DNA of 64,000 nucleotides from Marinobacter sp. BGYM27 (GCA_025153445.1 JANZNS010000003.1:310001-374000); one strand, 5' to 3'; positions 17,617-27,513 are shown, numbered from the stretch's first letter. Translations and numbers: made by a program. Notes: generated by a model not told the origin, from the letters alone.

Positions 17617-18363
17617 ATGGCAAAGCCAGCTCCCAGAGAACTGGACGTTATTCGTTCAGCCTACGTTACCCCTCACATGCTGCGTGTCACGCTCGGCGGC
17701 GAGAACATCACAACCCTGCCCGAAGGCCAGGCCAGCGCTTACGTTAAGTTGATTTTCCCCCAGCCTGCAGAGGCCCGCCCCTTAATGCGGACCTACACTA
17801 TCCGCCATCAGCGGAAGGACGAAATCGATATCGATTTCATGATTCACGACGAAGCGGGACCAGCGTCCGGTTGGGCCCAAACAACCCGCCCCGGCGATCG
17901 CATTCTTGTCGGCGGCCCCGGCGCCCGGAAACTGATCAACCCCGATGCAGACTGGTTCGTACTGGCCGGTGATATGACGGCATTGCCGGCAATTAGCGTC
18001 AATATCGAGCTACTCCCGGAAAACGCCCGGGGCTATGCGGTCATTGAAGTGCTCGACGAACGTGATATTCAGGATCTGCCAAAGCCGGCTGGGTTCGACA
18101 TTCACTGGGTCGTCAATCCGAAACCCGATTCGTCGCGGTCGGTGATTCTTGAACGGCTGCAGCAATTGCCCCGGCTCGAAGGCGAGCCGTCGGTCTGGAT
18201 AGCCTGCGAGTTCAGCAATATGCGTCAACTCCGGCATGAATTTAAACAGGAGCGAGAGACCCCGAAGAGCCACCTTTACATATCCAGCTATTGGAAGATG
18301 GGCAGCAGCGAAGATCAGCACAAGCTGGCAAAGCGAGAAGACGCTGAGCAGACACCTGCCTGA
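17617..18363 (+). CDS. Siderophore-interacting protein (NADPH-dependent ferric-chelate reductase)
   Basis: 248 residues of the ViuB/YqjH family. The flavin-binding motif MRTYTIR lies near residues 55-65, followed by DIDFMIHDEAGPASGWA and the C-terminal SIP domain (WFVLAGDMTALPAI, VWIACEFSNMRQLR, SSYWKMG). These enzymes use FAD and NAD(P)H to reduce ferric siderophores in the cytoplasm and release iron. AGGAGG lies within the end of the marR-like gene, so the two are one operon. A TonB receptor follows 210 bases later, making an iron-uptake group. Confidence 0.88.
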   Translation: MAKPAPRELDVIRSAYVTPHMLRVTLGGENITTLPEGQASAYVKLIFPQPAEARPLMRTYTIRHQRKDEIDIDFMIHDEAGPASGWAQTTRPGDRILVGGPGARKLINPDADWFVLAGDMTALPAISVNIELLPENARGYAVIEVLDERDIQDLPKPAGFDIHWVVNPKPDSSRSVILERLQQLPRLEGEPSVWIACEFSNMRQLRHEFKQERETPKSHLYISSYWKMGSSEDQHKLAKREDAEQTPA

Positions 18364-18573
18364 ACCGTATGATCTGGATCGCCTTTTTCAGGCGAACGGC
18401 GGATAACAAAGTGCTAAGCTGGTATGAGCCGGGGCCAGTTTAGCCATCCCATCAGACGTTGCTGCAAAACCACTGTGCTCGTGCGCATTTTGCGGCATCC
18501 TCTCTGGCCTCACATTCAACGAATTCCGAGCCAGGGGCGTCCCCGCGAGTCGGGGAGCCTGTCAGGGAGATTT

Positions 18574-20670
18574 GTGCTCAACCGTCGACCCATCCGTGCC
18601 ACGCTGACCGTCAGCTACATCCTTTTCAATACCTCTGCAGCGTTGGCTGCCGAGGATTCAGCCAATAGTCCGCAGAACACCGCTGCAGAAGAGCAGATGC
18701 TGATTCAGGTGACCTCCCCCCGACTCACCCGAAACCTCTACGAAACGCCCGCCGCAGTGACAGTGGTTGACGCGCCCGAGATACAGCAGGGTCAGCAACG
18801 CCTGCAACTCGACGAATCACTCAACAACGTGCCGGGGCTGTTTTTCCAGAACCAGTTCAATTTCGCGCAAGGGTTAAGGCTTTCAACCCGTGGCTTTGGT
18901 GCGCGCTCACCCTTTGGAATTAGGGGAATCTACATACAGGTGGATGATATTCCCTACACGCTACCTGATGGCCAGTCGCAAATTGATGCCCTGAGCCTTG
19001 ATTCTGCCCAGCGTATCGAAGTCATCCGGGGGCCGTCTTCCGTGCAATATGGCAATTCCGCCGGCGGTGTTATCGACGTGACCACCGCACGTGGTGATGA
19101 GTCGCCTTCCGGCGGCGCAGTCAAACTGGACGCCGGCAGCGATGGGTATCGTAAAGGCACGCTGCAAGCGAACGGCAACTGGGATGATTACGCCGCCAGC
19201 ACCACCTTCTCATGGCTCGATTATGACGGCTATCGTCAACAGAGTGCGGTACAGCAAGGGTTGCTCAACTCCCGGCTGACTCACCGATGGTCAGAAGGAC
19301 AACGGCTAACAGCGACACTGAACTTGCTGGAAACGCCGGAGGCAGAAGACCCCGGCGGCCTTACTCAAGCCCAGGTAGATGAGGACCGCCAGCAGGCGGC
19401 GCGTTTCTCAAACCTGCTGGATGCTGGCCAGACGGTGAGTCAGCAAACAGTCGGGTTGCTTTATGAAGACCCGGCGCTGCTGCCCGGCGAGCTGCGGGTC
19501 AGTACCTTTTTCAGCCTGCGGGATTTTGAACAGCAACTGCCCTTTCCCGGCAGCAGCCTGATCGGTTACGACCGGCGGTTTTATGGTGCCAGCACGCAAT
19601 ACCAGGACGACGCACAAGTCATCAGCCTGCCATTGCACTATGTTGTGGGCGTTGATATCGACCGGCAGTCAGACAAGCGCCGGCGTTATACGGTGTCGGC
19701 TTCGGGCCAGACAACCGGCCAGACTCAGCAGGAAACCCAGAACGCGACGGCCACAGGGCTTTTCGCTCAGGGCGATCTGGAGCTGACGCCAGCCGTTACC
19801 TTCTCACTCGGCGGCCGCTATGATCATCTGCGTTTGTCTATCGATGACAAGCTGCTTGATGATGGCAACGATTCGGGCAGCCGCACATTTGAAGAGTTCA
19901 GCGGCGTGACCGGATTAAGTTATCGATTTGCCGAAAACCATCAGGCGTACCTGACCGTCGGGACCGCGTTTGAGTCACCGACCTTTACCGAGTTTGCCAA
20001 CCCCAACGGTGGTGGCGGATTCAATCCGGACATCGAACCGCAAACAGCATTGAACCGGGAGATCGGCTTGCGGGGCACGTTCAATCCCGCGGTAGCCTAC
20101 GAAGTAGCCTTGTTCTCAATCACAGTCGATGACGAGATTCTGCCGTTTGAACAGAACGGGCGCACCTTCTACGAGAATGCCGGAAAAACCCAGCGGGACG
20201 GGATCGAGTTAGGCGTGACCTGGGACATCAACTACGCCTGGCAGATCGACAGCGCCCTGACCCTGGCAGACTATCGCCTCAAGGATTTTGTTGATGAACA
20301 GGGCAACAACGCTGACGGCAACCGCTTACCCGGCCTGCCAAACGAGCAATGGGTAACTGAATTCAGATGGCGATCTACCGGCCAGCGCTTTGCTGCACTT
20401 GAAGTCCAGTACACCGGTGACCTCTATGCCGAGAACAGCAACCAGACCAAAGTGAGCGACTACTGGTTGCTGGGACTGCGGGCCGGGGACAGCGTGAATC
20501 TGGGCAACCAGACGCTGAGTCTGTATGGCGGTATTCGTAATCTGCTTGATGAAGACTACTTCGGCAACATCCGGATCAACGCCAATTCCGACAGGCCAGT
20601 GGACCAAAGGGGATATTTCGAGCCGGCGCCGGGAAGAACGGTTTACGGCGGCGTATCGCTCGCGTTCTGA
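18574..20670 (+). CDS. TonB-dependent outer-membrane receptor
   Basis: 698 residues from a GTG at 18574, preceded by AGGGAG. From here a normal signal peptide appears (ending near AALA), whereas the longer open frame does not look like one. The plug domain follows (VTVVDAPEIQQGQQRLQLDESLNNVPGLF, RGFGARSPFGIRGIYI, IEVIRGPSSVQYGNSAGGVI), then a beta-barrel ending in Phe (GGVSLAF), as outer-membrane proteins do. The position after a siderophore-interacting reductase suggests a ferric-siderophore substrate, perhaps of the FecA type, but the ligand cannot be read from sequence. Confidence 0.88.
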   Translation: MLNRRPIRATLTVSYILFNTSAALAAEDSANSPQNTAAEEQMLIQVTSPRLTRNLYETPAAVTVVDAPEIQQGQQRLQLDESLNNVPGLFFQNQFNFAQGLRLSTRGFGARSPFGIRGIYIQVDDIPYTLPDGQSQIDALSLDSAQRIEVIRGPSSVQYGNSAGGVIDVTTARGDESPSGGAVKLDAGSDGYRKGTLQANGNWDDYAASTTFSWLDYDGYRQQSAVQQGLLNSRLTHRWSEGQRLTATLNLLETPEAEDPGGLTQAQVDEDRQQAARFSNLLDAGQTVSQQTVGLLYEDPALLPGELRVSTFFSLRDFEQQLPFPGSSLIGYDRRFYGASTQYQDDAQVISLPLHYVVGVDIDRQSDKRRRYTVSASGQTTGQTQQETQNATATGLFAQGDLELTPAVTFSLGGRYDHLRLSIDDKLLDDGNDSGSRTFEEFSGVTGLSYRFAENHQAYLTVGTAFESPTFTEFANPNGGGGFNPDIEPQTALNREIGLRGTFNPAVAYEVALFSITVDDEILPFEQNGRTFYENAGKTQRDGIELGVTWDINYAWQIDSALTLADYRLKDFVDEQGNNADGNRLPGLPNEQWVTEFRWRSTGQRFAALEVQYTGDLYAENSNQTKVSDYWLLGLRAGDSVNLGNQTLSLYGGIRNLLDEDYFGNIRINANSDRPVDQRGYFEPAPGRTVYGGVSLAF

Positions 20671-20686
20671 TAACCCGGGTTTATAT

Positions 20687-20726
20687 AGCGCAGAGTTACC
20701 TCGCATAGGCGAAATAACTCTGCGCT
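20687..20726. terminator. Nested bidirectional terminator between TonB receptor and M48 gene
   Basis: AGCGCAGAGTTA pairs with TAACTCTGCGCT (12 bp). Inside the loop TCGC pairs with GCGA around ATAG, giving one long, slightly bulged hairpin. It lies between the two convergent stop codons. Confidence 0.65.
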
Positions 20727-20736
20727 CCTGACCAGC

Positions 20737-21945
20737 TTACTGACAGGGTTTTGGCAGGTACTTAACAACCGCATTCTGGCCGTAGCACACCCACTCGATA
20801 TTGCCTTCATCGACGCTGGGTTCCAACACGATGTACTGGGATTCACCATCGGCATCAATGCCCATTTCCGCGGCCACAACACCACCGTCGTAGACATCAA
20901 TCTCGTAGTTATTGGGGAGATCTGCCAATACCGGGTCGGCGTAACCCATCGACTGCATCGTCTCCGGCCACTCACTGTGCTCGGAAGCATAGGCTGTAAC
21001 CGCTTCCTGCACAGTTTGCGCGGTGCTGTAGGCCATCTGGTAGCGGGCCCGCTGGATATAGTCCTGATAGGCGGGAATGGCGACCGCCGCCAGTATGCCG
21101 ATCACCGCCACCACAACAAACACGGATGCAACACCCCCTCCGGCACCAAGGCGTGGTACAAACAGGGACAGGAACCAGGCAAAACCATGACGACGCGGCA
21201 GCTTTATGGGCACACCCTGATAAGCAGCAATCGCTGTCGCCATTCGTTTGGTTAGCCAAGGATAGTCGCCGGTCAGCTCATTGAACGACATCCAGAAACC
21301 ATTCGTCGCTTCAACCTGCCCCAAAAAGGCATCAACATTTAGCGTTTTCCATCGGGTATCGCCTGCGGAAATCGCCGCAATGGCCATCTTGATATCATCT
21401 TCGGAGTCACAGCAGGCTACGCCGTAGCGATCGCAGGTGTATTCCTCGGCACGCCGCAAGGCAGGGCCGAGTACCGGCAGAATCGAAGCCGGCATAACAA
21501 AGCTCCGCCAGGTCAGGTGCTTGCGATGTATGTGGCCGAGTTCGTGACCAATGTAAAAATCAATCGCGCCGGGTTGGTCATCCAGCGCATCCACCACATC
21601 AGTAAACAACACCACGAAGTGCCGACCGCGGAATTTTGTCGCCAGTGCATTGAAAAAATCGGCTCGCAGCAAGTAGGCCTCGGGAACCTCTTTCAACCCC
21701 ACCCGCTCGCATCCTCGAACCAGCTTTGCGTACAAATCCGGGTATTGCTCTTCGCTGATCTTGACGCCTGATCCCTTCAAATGGGAGATAAAGGCCGAGT
21801 GAGCAAACAGAAAAATCAGATACCCCAGCGCCAGATAAATCAACACAATGCCGATTGTTCCCAGCACCACAGCCAGCCAGAAAATCGAAGACAGCGCGAT
21901 CGCAATGCCGAGCAACGGCTTCTCGTGCTTATAAACCAAATCCAT
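20737..21945 (-). CDS. M48 metalloprotease fused to a type IV pilin-like domain
   Basis: 402 residues. Two hydrophobic segments (about 10-50) lead into an M48 zinc protease: HELGH at 134-138 with the third ligand in RRAEEYTCDRYG (about 164-174). After residue 270 comes a second module, a 20-residue hydrophobic stretch with AVIGILAAVAIPAYQDY and then a helical and Cys-containing C-terminus. This is the N-terminal helix pattern of type IV pilins, here internal and without a prepilin leader cleavage site at a free N-terminus. Two Cys (in WVCYG and KPCQ) could form the pilin-type disulfide. Function unknown; membrane-anchored proteolysis is likely. Confidence 0.85.
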   Translation of the reverse strand: MDLVYKHEKPLLGIAIALSSIFWLAVVLGTIGIVLIYLALGYLIFLFAHSAFISHLKGSGVKISEEQYPDLYAKLVRGCERVGLKEVPEAYLLRADFFNALATKFRGRHFVVLFTDVVDALDDQPGAIDFYIGHELGHIHRKHLTWRSFVMPASILPVLGPALRRAEEYTCDRYGVACCDSEDDIKMAIAAISAGDTRWKTLNVDAFLGQVEATNGFWMSFNELTGDYPWLTKRMATAIAAYQGVPIKLPRRHGFAWFLSLFVPRLGAGGGVASVFVVVAVIGILAAVAIPAYQDYIQRARYQMAYSTAQTVQEAVTAYASEHSEWPETMQSMGYADPVLADLPNNYEIDVYDGGVVAAEMGIDADGESQYIVLEPSVDEGNIEWVCYGQNAVVKYLPKPCQ

Positions 21946-22130
21946 TTATAGCCACTCCATTCATGTTTTTCTTAATGTGGTGTCGAAATGCATCGAAAAC
22001 ACGCAAAAACGACGAGCCGAATAGTAGTGGAATATCACCATGAAAACCGTAAAAAAATGATACAGACCAGCTTGCGACACGGTATCACCAACAAGACGAC
22101 CGACCTTGTTGTCTGCAATAATCCCGCGCC

Positions 22131-22823
22131 ATGAGACTCGATCGATTTATCTGCAAACACACCCACCACAGCCACAAGACCTCCCGTCTTTTGATTGTGC
22201 GCGGTCACGTGCAGGTTGATCTCGAAATCGAGCGGGACCCACTGAAAGAAGTCGGCCAGTTTTCGACCATTCAACTCGACGACAATCTGCTACAACAAAA
22301 AACCGCTCACTACCTGATGCTGCACAAGCCGGTAGGTTATCTGAGCGCCACTCGCGACCCGCAACACCCCACAGTCATCGACCTGATGGCACCCGCTTTG
22401 CGGCCGATACTCCATATCGGCGGCCGGCTTGATCGCAGCACTTCCGGGCTACTGATTCTGACCAACGACGGACTCTGGTCGCGGCGACTAACCGAACCCA
22501 AAGAGAAAATCCCCAAGGTCTATCATGTTCGCACCGCGAGTCCGATAACCCAGGATACCCATTCCCGCTTTGCAGACGGCATTTACCTGGCCTACGAAGA
22601 TCTGACCACGTCCCCAGCCGAACTTGAGCAACTGGGCGACTGCGAGGCCCGGCTGACCATCTATGAAGGGCGCTACCATCAGGTCAAGCGGATGTTCACT
22701 GCGGTTGGGAACCGAATCACGTCACTGCATCGTGAGCGCATGGGCGAGATAAGGCTGGATGATCAGCTCGCACCAGGGGAGTCGAGAGCACTGACGACCT
22801 GTGAAATAACGTCTGTGAAGTGA
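22131..22823 (+). CDS. rsuA: 16S rRNA pseudouridine synthase, RsuA family
   Basis: 230 residues. An N-terminal S4 RNA-binding domain (MRLDRFICKHT, VRGHVQVD) is followed by the RsuA/RluB catalytic domain, with LHKPVGYLSATRD and the catalytic Asp in GRLDRSTSGLLILTNDG. The C-terminal YEGRYHQVKRMF is the conserved third motif. RsuA makes pseudouridine 516 in 16S rRNA. The start has no strong ribosome site, but the S4 domain begins right there. Confidence 0.9.
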   Translation: MRLDRFICKHTHHSHKTSRLLIVRGHVQVDLEIERDPLKEVGQFSTIQLDDNLLQQKTAHYLMLHKPVGYLSATRDPQHPTVIDLMAPALRPILHIGGRLDRSTSGLLILTNDGLWSRRLTEPKEKIPKVYHVRTASPITQDTHSRFADGIYLAYEDLTTSPAELEQLGDCEARLTIYEGRYHQVKRMFTAVGNRITSLHRERMGEIRLDDQLAPGESRALTTCEITSVK

Positions 22824-22982
22824 TGCCTGAAGCCGCGTCATACAAGGCGGTCCTCCCCTTTCTCAATCCGGCAGCTACGACCAATAGTTAGGTACGTAAT
22901 TATTGCTACAACCGTTTCGAAATCATTCGAGTCCATGGATACTGAAGCCCTTTTTCACTCACCTATCGCCCTCAAGGACGCA

Positions 22983-24218
22983 ATGACTGCTTCAACAGAT
23001 TCCGTCTCACATAACCATTCCAAGGGCACGGTTCTGCTGATCGAATTTGCCCTGGCGATGGGGGGCTTTGCCATTGGCACCGGTGAGTTCACGATTATGG
23101 GGCTCATGCCCAACATGGCACAGGATCTTGCCATCACCGAGCCTCAGGTTGGCCATGTGATCAGCGCTTACGCCCTTGGTGTAGTGGTCGGCGCGCCTCT
23201 GCTGGCGATTATCGGCGCACGCTTTATGCGGCGAAAGTTGCTTATCGCGCTGATGGGCTTCTTTGCTTTGGGGAATCTTGCCAGTGCGCTGGCACCCGGT
23301 TATGAATCGCTGATGATCTACCGTTTTATTGCCGGCCTGCCCCACGGCGCCTATTTTGGCGTTGCGGCATTGGTTGCGGCCTCCCTGGTGCCGGTCAATC
23401 AGCGGGCCAAGGCAGTCAGTCGGGTGATGCTCGGTCTCACGTTCGCTATGCTGGTGGGTAATCCATTGGCCACCTGGCTGGGTCAGTTGATGGACTGGCG
23501 CTATGCCTTTGGCTTTGTCGGCAGTATTGCCGTGCTGACCATGCTGCTGGTTTTCCTGTTCCTCCCGGTAAACAAAGATGAACCTCGCAGCAACCCCATC
23601 AAAGAGCTTAAATCGTTCAATCGGCCCCAGGTTTGGTTGGCGCTGGCCATCGGCTCAATCGGCTTTGCCGGGATGTTCTGCGTGTTCAGTTACCTGGCCC
23701 CCACGCTGCTCGAAGTCACCAAGGTCAGCAAAGGCTGGATTCCGTTTGCACTGGCCGCCTTCGGGATGGGGGGTATCGTTGGCAATCTGGCCGGTGGCTG
23801 GCTCTTTGACCGGCTAAAATTCAAAGCCGTCGGCTGGATACTCATCTGGAGCACGGCCGTTCTGATGCTGTACCCGCTCGCCAGCGGCGCTATCTGGAGC
23901 ATGCTGATTGCATCGTTTGCTATTGGCACCATGGTCGCACTGGCCACCCCGCTCCAGACTCACCTGATGGACATTGCCGGTGACGCGCAGACGCTGGCCG
24001 CCGCGTCCAATCATGCTGCCTTCAATATCGCGAACGCGTTGGGGCCGTGGCTGGGCGGCATTGCGATTACGGCAGGGCTGGGCTGGACATCAACAGGTTA
24101 CGTTGGCGCCGCCATGGCGGTCGCAGGATTACTGGTCTTCTTGATAGCCTGGAAACAGCAAAGAGGTGGACAGCAACCGGAAGAATCGATGTCCGTAGCC
24201 GGCGAACAGCGCGCCTGA
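22983..24218 (+). CDS. MFS transporter, AraJ/drug-efflux type
   Basis: 411 residues with about 12 membrane segments. The N-terminal GGFAIGTGEFTIMGLMPNMA and the RFMRRKLL loop after the second segment are typical of the AraJ/YdhP subgroup of DHA1 efflux proteins. The start at 22983 has AAGGA five bases before; the frame is open 48 bases further but without a site. Substrate unknown; sugars or drugs have been proposed for relatives. Monocistronic, divergent from nothing. Confidence 0.85.
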   Translation: MTASTDSVSHNHSKGTVLLIEFALAMGGFAIGTGEFTIMGLMPNMAQDLAITEPQVGHVISAYALGVVVGAPLLAIIGARFMRRKLLIALMGFFALGNLASALAPGYESLMIYRFIAGLPHGAYFGVAALVAASLVPVNQRAKAVSRVMLGLTFAMLVGNPLATWLGQLMDWRYAFGFVGSIAVLTMLLVFLFLPVNKDEPRSNPIKELKSFNRPQVWLALAIGSIGFAGMFCVFSYLAPTLLEVTKVSKGWIPFALAAFGMGGIVGNLAGGWLFDRLKFKAVGWILIWSTAVLMLYPLASGAIWSMLIASFAIGTMVALATPLQTHLMDIAGDAQTLAAASNHAAFNIANALGPWLGGIAITAGLGWTSTGYVGAAMAVAGLLVFLIAWKQQRGGQQPEESMSVAGEQRA

Positions 24219-24270
24219 ACACTCTCCCCCGCCAAGGCAAAATCAGATAGGAGGGTACAAGGATTTGCGG

Positions 24271-24297
24271 AAAACAGCGCTCACGCCGCTTTTCGGA
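24271..24297 (-). terminator. Hairpin with the stop codon of the ArfA-like gene in its loop
   Basis: On the minus strand GAAAAGCG and CGCTGTTTTC pair, with one bulged base, around a loop that holds the TGA. A T-run ends the 3' arm. It may terminate transcription or be processed close to the stop codon. Confidence 0.4.
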
Positions 24298-24436
24298 AAT
24301 CCTCGGACCGCACCTGTTTGTCCCGCTTACGGCTATATCGCGTTTTGTCTTTCACGACCTGCATTTGATACAGCGGCGAACGCAAATCGCGCTGGACCTG
24401 GCTATGTTGGGTGGGCGTTCTTTTCTTGCGGGCCAT
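24281..24436 (-). CDS. Small basic protein, ArfA-like ribosome-rescue factor candidate
   Basis: 51 residues, rich in Lys and Arg, starting MARKKRTPTQ with AAGGAG upstream. The central LRSPLYQMQVVKDKTRYSRKR resembles the ArfA pattern (L-x-x-PLF-x-x-xV-x-K-K...SY-RK). ArfA rescues ribosomes stalled on stop-less mRNA with the help of RF2. Characteristically, arfA mRNA is cut or ended near the stop by a hairpin, and here a hairpin brackets the stop codon. The identification rests on a short, divergent match, so it is tentative; it could be another small conserved basic protein. Confidence 0.45.
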   Translation of the reverse strand: MARKKRTPTQHSQVQRDLRSPLYQMQVVKDKTRYSRKRDKQVRSEDFRKAA

Positions 24437-24841
24437 AAGCCTGCTCCTTCTTGGTGATATTACTTTTAGTCTGGATTCATCTTGTCTTGCCAAACCTTGG
24501 CTCAGCGGTGCTGATAATAATGGCCGACCAAGAGTTCCGCCAATAAGTAATTTTCTCTCGGCAGCCCTCCTTGCATGAACTGGTGCCAAAGCACGCGGAA
24601 ACCACCTTTCTGAATTGAATAGCAGCGCTGACCCTGCATAGGGATAAACCGGAATGGGGTATCGACGTATACCTGTCTTTCCCGAAAGACCCTAGCATTT
24701 AAAGACCAACTAAAGACCTTTTATTTCAACAATTTGAAAAAATGTTAAATTTGCACATTCTGGCATCCCTATTGATGCCGAAAGCGTATTTAACACGTCA
24801 ATTCAACTTTATTGTCCTTACGTAGCGAGCTGAGCCAGCAC
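24437..24841. other. Non-coding gap upstream of the BdlA-like gene
   Basis: 405 bases. AT-rich from about 24700 to 24800, which fits a promoter for the rightward transducer gene. A sequence resembling a sigma-54 site (24761-24776) is the only motif I see. A 73-codon minus frame at 24477-24698 is Cys/Ser-rich, lacks a ribosome site and looks spurious. Confidence 0.5.
24761..24776 (+). promoter_or_regulatory. Weak sigma-54-like site before the PAS-MCP gene
   Basis: TGGCATCCCTATTGAT keeps the exact GG-to-TG spacing of the -24/-12 consensus (TGGCAC-N5-TTGCW), but the near-invariant C of the -12 GC is an A. About 65 bases before the start codon. Confidence 0.25.
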
Positions 24842-26140
24842 ATGTTCTTCACAAAACACAAACAGGAACTTGAGTCACAAACTGCTCACATCAACGAGTT
24901 GAAGGCCACCCTGGGGGCAATTGAAGACGCCGTCGCACTGATCGAATTTACACCCGATGGCGTTATTCAATCCGCAAACAAATTGTTTCTCGACACCGTC
25001 GGCTACCGTGAAGATGAGATCAAAGGCCAGCACCACCGGCTATTCTGCGAAAGCCATTACCAGCAGACGTCACAGTACAGAAACTTCTGGGCCAGCCTTC
25101 GTAGCGGACAGCATCATAGCGGGCACTTCCCACGCATCACCAAAGACGGCCGGAAGATCTGGCTTGAAGCGACTTACTTTCCGGTAAAGAACCAGAACGG
25201 CATCGTCTGGAAGGTGATCAAGATCGCCTCAGACGTCACATCTGAACACGAACGTATCAACGATCAACAGGCGGTGTTCGCGGCTATTAACCGCTCAATG
25301 GCGGTAATCGAGTTCAAGCCCGATGGCACCATTATTACCGCCAACAAGAACTTTTCGGATGCTGTGGGCTATTCGCTTGAGCAATTAAAAGGGCAACACC
25401 ACCGAATGCTCTGTCCCGAGTCATTCAACCGGGAGAACCCGAATTTCTGGAACGAGCTGGCCAGAGGTCAGCTCAAGTCAGGACAGTTCGAACGGATCGC
25501 CGCAGACGGCTCGACCATCTGGCTGGAAGCATCCTATAACCCGATACTGGATGAACAGGGCAATACTGAAAAGGTGATCAAGTTCGCCAGCGACATCACG
25601 GATTATATCCGCCAGGGCAATCGCACCGCAGAGGCCGCTGAGGTTGCATTCTCCACGGCAGAGAAAACGGCGGACAGCGCCACTCAGGCCGAAGCCTCGT
25701 TGCATAAATCCATCCAGACATCCGACCAGATCAACAATCGGATCAACGATGCCAAACAGGTCATTGAGCTGCTTAGCAATCAGTCGCAAAATATCGAGCG
25801 CATCGTCGGAACAATCGCCGCCATCGCTGACCAAACCAATTTGCTGGCACTGAATGCGGCAATTGAGGCTGCCCGTGCGGGCGAGCAAGGTCGGGGATTC
25901 GCAGTGGTAGCGGATGAAGTAAGGCAACTCGCAGGCCGGACCGGTGAATCGACATCGGAAATTGCAAACGTCATCCACGCCAATGTTGAGCTGACAACCC
26001 GGGTTCTCAATAGCATTGAGGAAGTAGCGAGTGTCGCCAGAGAAGGCCAGGATCAGGTGAGTAGTGTTGAATCCATAGTCGCAGAGATCAACACCGGAGC
26101 CAAACACGTGCTTGAATCCATTGCCGCCATCAGGCGCTAA
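24842..26140 (+). CDS. Soluble PAS-PAS-MCP transducer, BdlA-like
   Basis: 432 residues without a membrane segment. There are two consecutive PAS domains (about residues 20-135 and 140-255), each with the EFxPDGxIxxAN and GYxxxxxKGQHHRxxC pattern. A methyl-accepting signalling domain follows, with the highly conserved hairpin tip ([35 protein letters not shown]). Length and order match BdlA, the Pseudomonas biofilm-dispersion protein, and related cytosolic energy or redox sensors. A TTG 30 bases upstream is in frame, but the ATG at 24842 is more natural. Convergent with the next gene across a strong terminator. Confidence 0.87.
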   Translation: MFFTKHKQELESQTAHINELKATLGAIEDAVALIEFTPDGVIQSANKLFLDTVGYREDEIKGQHHRLFCESHYQQTSQYRNFWASLRSGQHHSGHFPRITKDGRKIWLEATYFPVKNQNGIVWKVIKIASDVTSEHERINDQQAVFAAINRSMAVIEFKPDGTIITANKNFSDAVGYSLEQLKGQHHRMLCPESFNRENPNFWNELARGQLKSGQFERIAADGSTIWLEASYNPILDEQGNTEKVIKFASDITDYIRQGNRTAEAAEVAFSTAEKTADSATQAEASLHKSIQTSDQINNRINDAKQVIELLSNQSQNIERIVGTIAAIADQTNLLALNAAIEAARAGEQGRGFAVVADEVRQLAGRTGESTSEIANVIHANVELTTRVLNSIEEVASVAREGQDQVSSVESIVAEINTGAKHVLESIAAIRR

Positions 26141-26156
26141 TGCCGAACCCGGCTAT

Positions 26157-26186
26157 GGCGGTCACAGGCATTGACCTGTGACCGCC
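26157..26186. terminator. Strong bidirectional terminator hairpin
   Basis: GGCGGTCACAGG pairs perfectly with CCTGTGACCGCC (12 bp, 6-base loop) between the convergent transducer and dehydrogenase genes. Confidence 0.7.
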
Positions 26187-26193
26187 CGGCTGC

Positions 26194-27513
26194 TCAGTTC
26201 CCGTTTTTTTCGCCGCTGACCCGCCAGATCACATTACCCACATCGTCAGCGACCAATAAGCCGCCACGATTGTCTATGGCAACGCCCACCGGGCGGCCCT
26301 GGGCTTTTTCGTCATCGTTGAGAAATCCGGTGAGTACATCCACTGGCTGCCCATCAGGCTTGCCGTCGGTGAACGGCACGAAAATCACCTTGTAGCCGCT
26401 ACGGGGCTCGCGATTCCAGGAGCCGTGCTGGCCCACGAACATCCCATTGCTGAATCGCTCCGGCAGGTGACTGCCCTTTGCGGAGGCCAGGCCTAATGAC
26501 GCCGTATGCGGCCCAAGGGCATAATCCGGTTTCAGGGCGCTGGCGACCTTTTCCGGGTTCTGCGGTTCAACGCGTTCGTCCACGTGCCGGCCGTAGTAAC
26601 TGTAAGGCCAGCCGAAAAACTCGCCTTCGCTGATCGATGTCATGTAGTCAGGCACCAGATCGCTGCCGATTTCATCCCGCTCGTTGACAGCTACCCAAAG
26701 CTCGCCTGCTTCTTGTGACCAGGCCATACCAACAGGATTCCGCAGACCGCTGGCAAAGATGCGGTGGTCGCCCGTAGCGGGATCAATCGCCCACACGGCC
26801 GCCCGACCTTCTTCCTTATCCAGTCCGTTTTCGCCTACGTTGCTGTTGGAACCCACGCCAACGTAAAGCGTTTTGCCATCGGGGCTCGCGATCAGGCTTT
26901 TGGTCCAGTGATGATTCAGTTTGCCGGCGGGCAACTCCACCACGGTTTCACCTTTGGCACTGATCTGGTTCTGCCCTTCCTCGTAGGGATAACGCACGAC
27001 CGCATCAGTATTCGCGACGTAGAAATCGTTCCCTACCAACGCCATGCCGAACGGCGAGTTCAGATCCTTGAGAAAGGTGGAACGCTCATCGGCAACACCG
27101 TCTTTGTCGGTATCACGCAATAGCGTTATACGGTTGGCGCTCTCGCCGCCAGCACCCGCGTCCGCCATGATTTGCTTGGCGATCCAGCCCTTGATGCCGC
27201 CCCCCTCCTTCGGCGGTGAATTGGTTTCAGCAACCAGCACATCACCGTTGGGTAGCACATACAGCCAGCGCGGATGGTCAAGTTTGGTTGCAAATGCCGC
27301 CACCCGGGTACCGGCGACAGCGTCCGGCATGCCGCCATCCGACCAGCCCACGGCTTCAGCGGTATTCACTGTAGGGATCAGCGACTCATTAGGCGCTGGC
27401 AGCTTCGGGTCTGGCCCGGTGCCTTCTGACACCGATAGCTTTGCGGTGTCGGAACACGCTGTTGTCGCATACAAAAGACCTGCGACGAGCCCCAAACGCA
27501 TGACATAGCGCAT
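26194..27513 (-). CDS. Sorbosone/glucose dehydrogenase-like beta-propeller, exported
   Basis: 439 residues. A short signal sequence ends near TTACSD, possibly lipidated although the lipobox is imperfect. The body is a six-bladed propeller of the PQQ-dependent sugar dehydrogenase superfamily: [29 protein letters not shown], a [12 protein letters not shown] blade and [10 protein letters not shown]. The family oxidises sugars such as sorbosone or glucose with PQQ in the periplasm, but many members have no proven cofactor. GGAGGG precedes the ATG. It is divergent from pncB; no PQQ genes are nearby. Confidence 0.82.
   Translation of the reverse strand: MRYVMRLGLVAGLLYATTACSDTAKLSVSEGTGPDPKLPAPNESLIPTVNTAEAVGWSDGGMPDAVAGTRVAAFATKLDHPRWLYVLPNGDVLVAETNSPPKEGGGIKGWIAKQIMADAGAGGESANRITLLRDTDKDGVADERSTFLKDLNSPFGMALVGNDFYVANTDAVVRYPYEEGQNQISAKGETVVELPAGKLNHHWTKSLIASPDGKTLYVGVGSNSNVGENGLDKEEGRAAVWAIDPATGDHRIFASGLRNPVGMAWSQEAGELWVAVNERDEIGSDLVPDYMTSISEGEFFGWPYSYYGRHVDERVEPQNPEKVASALKPDYALGPHTASLGLASAKGSHLPERFSNGMFVGQHGSWNREPRSGYKVIFVPFTDGKPDGQPVDVLTGFLNDDEKAQGRPVGVAIDNRGGLLVADDVGNVIWRVSGEKNGN

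Noticed and set aside
24477-24698. 73-codon minus frame in the gap before the BdlA-like gene
   Set aside because: Cys/Ser-rich composition, no ribosome site, no family.
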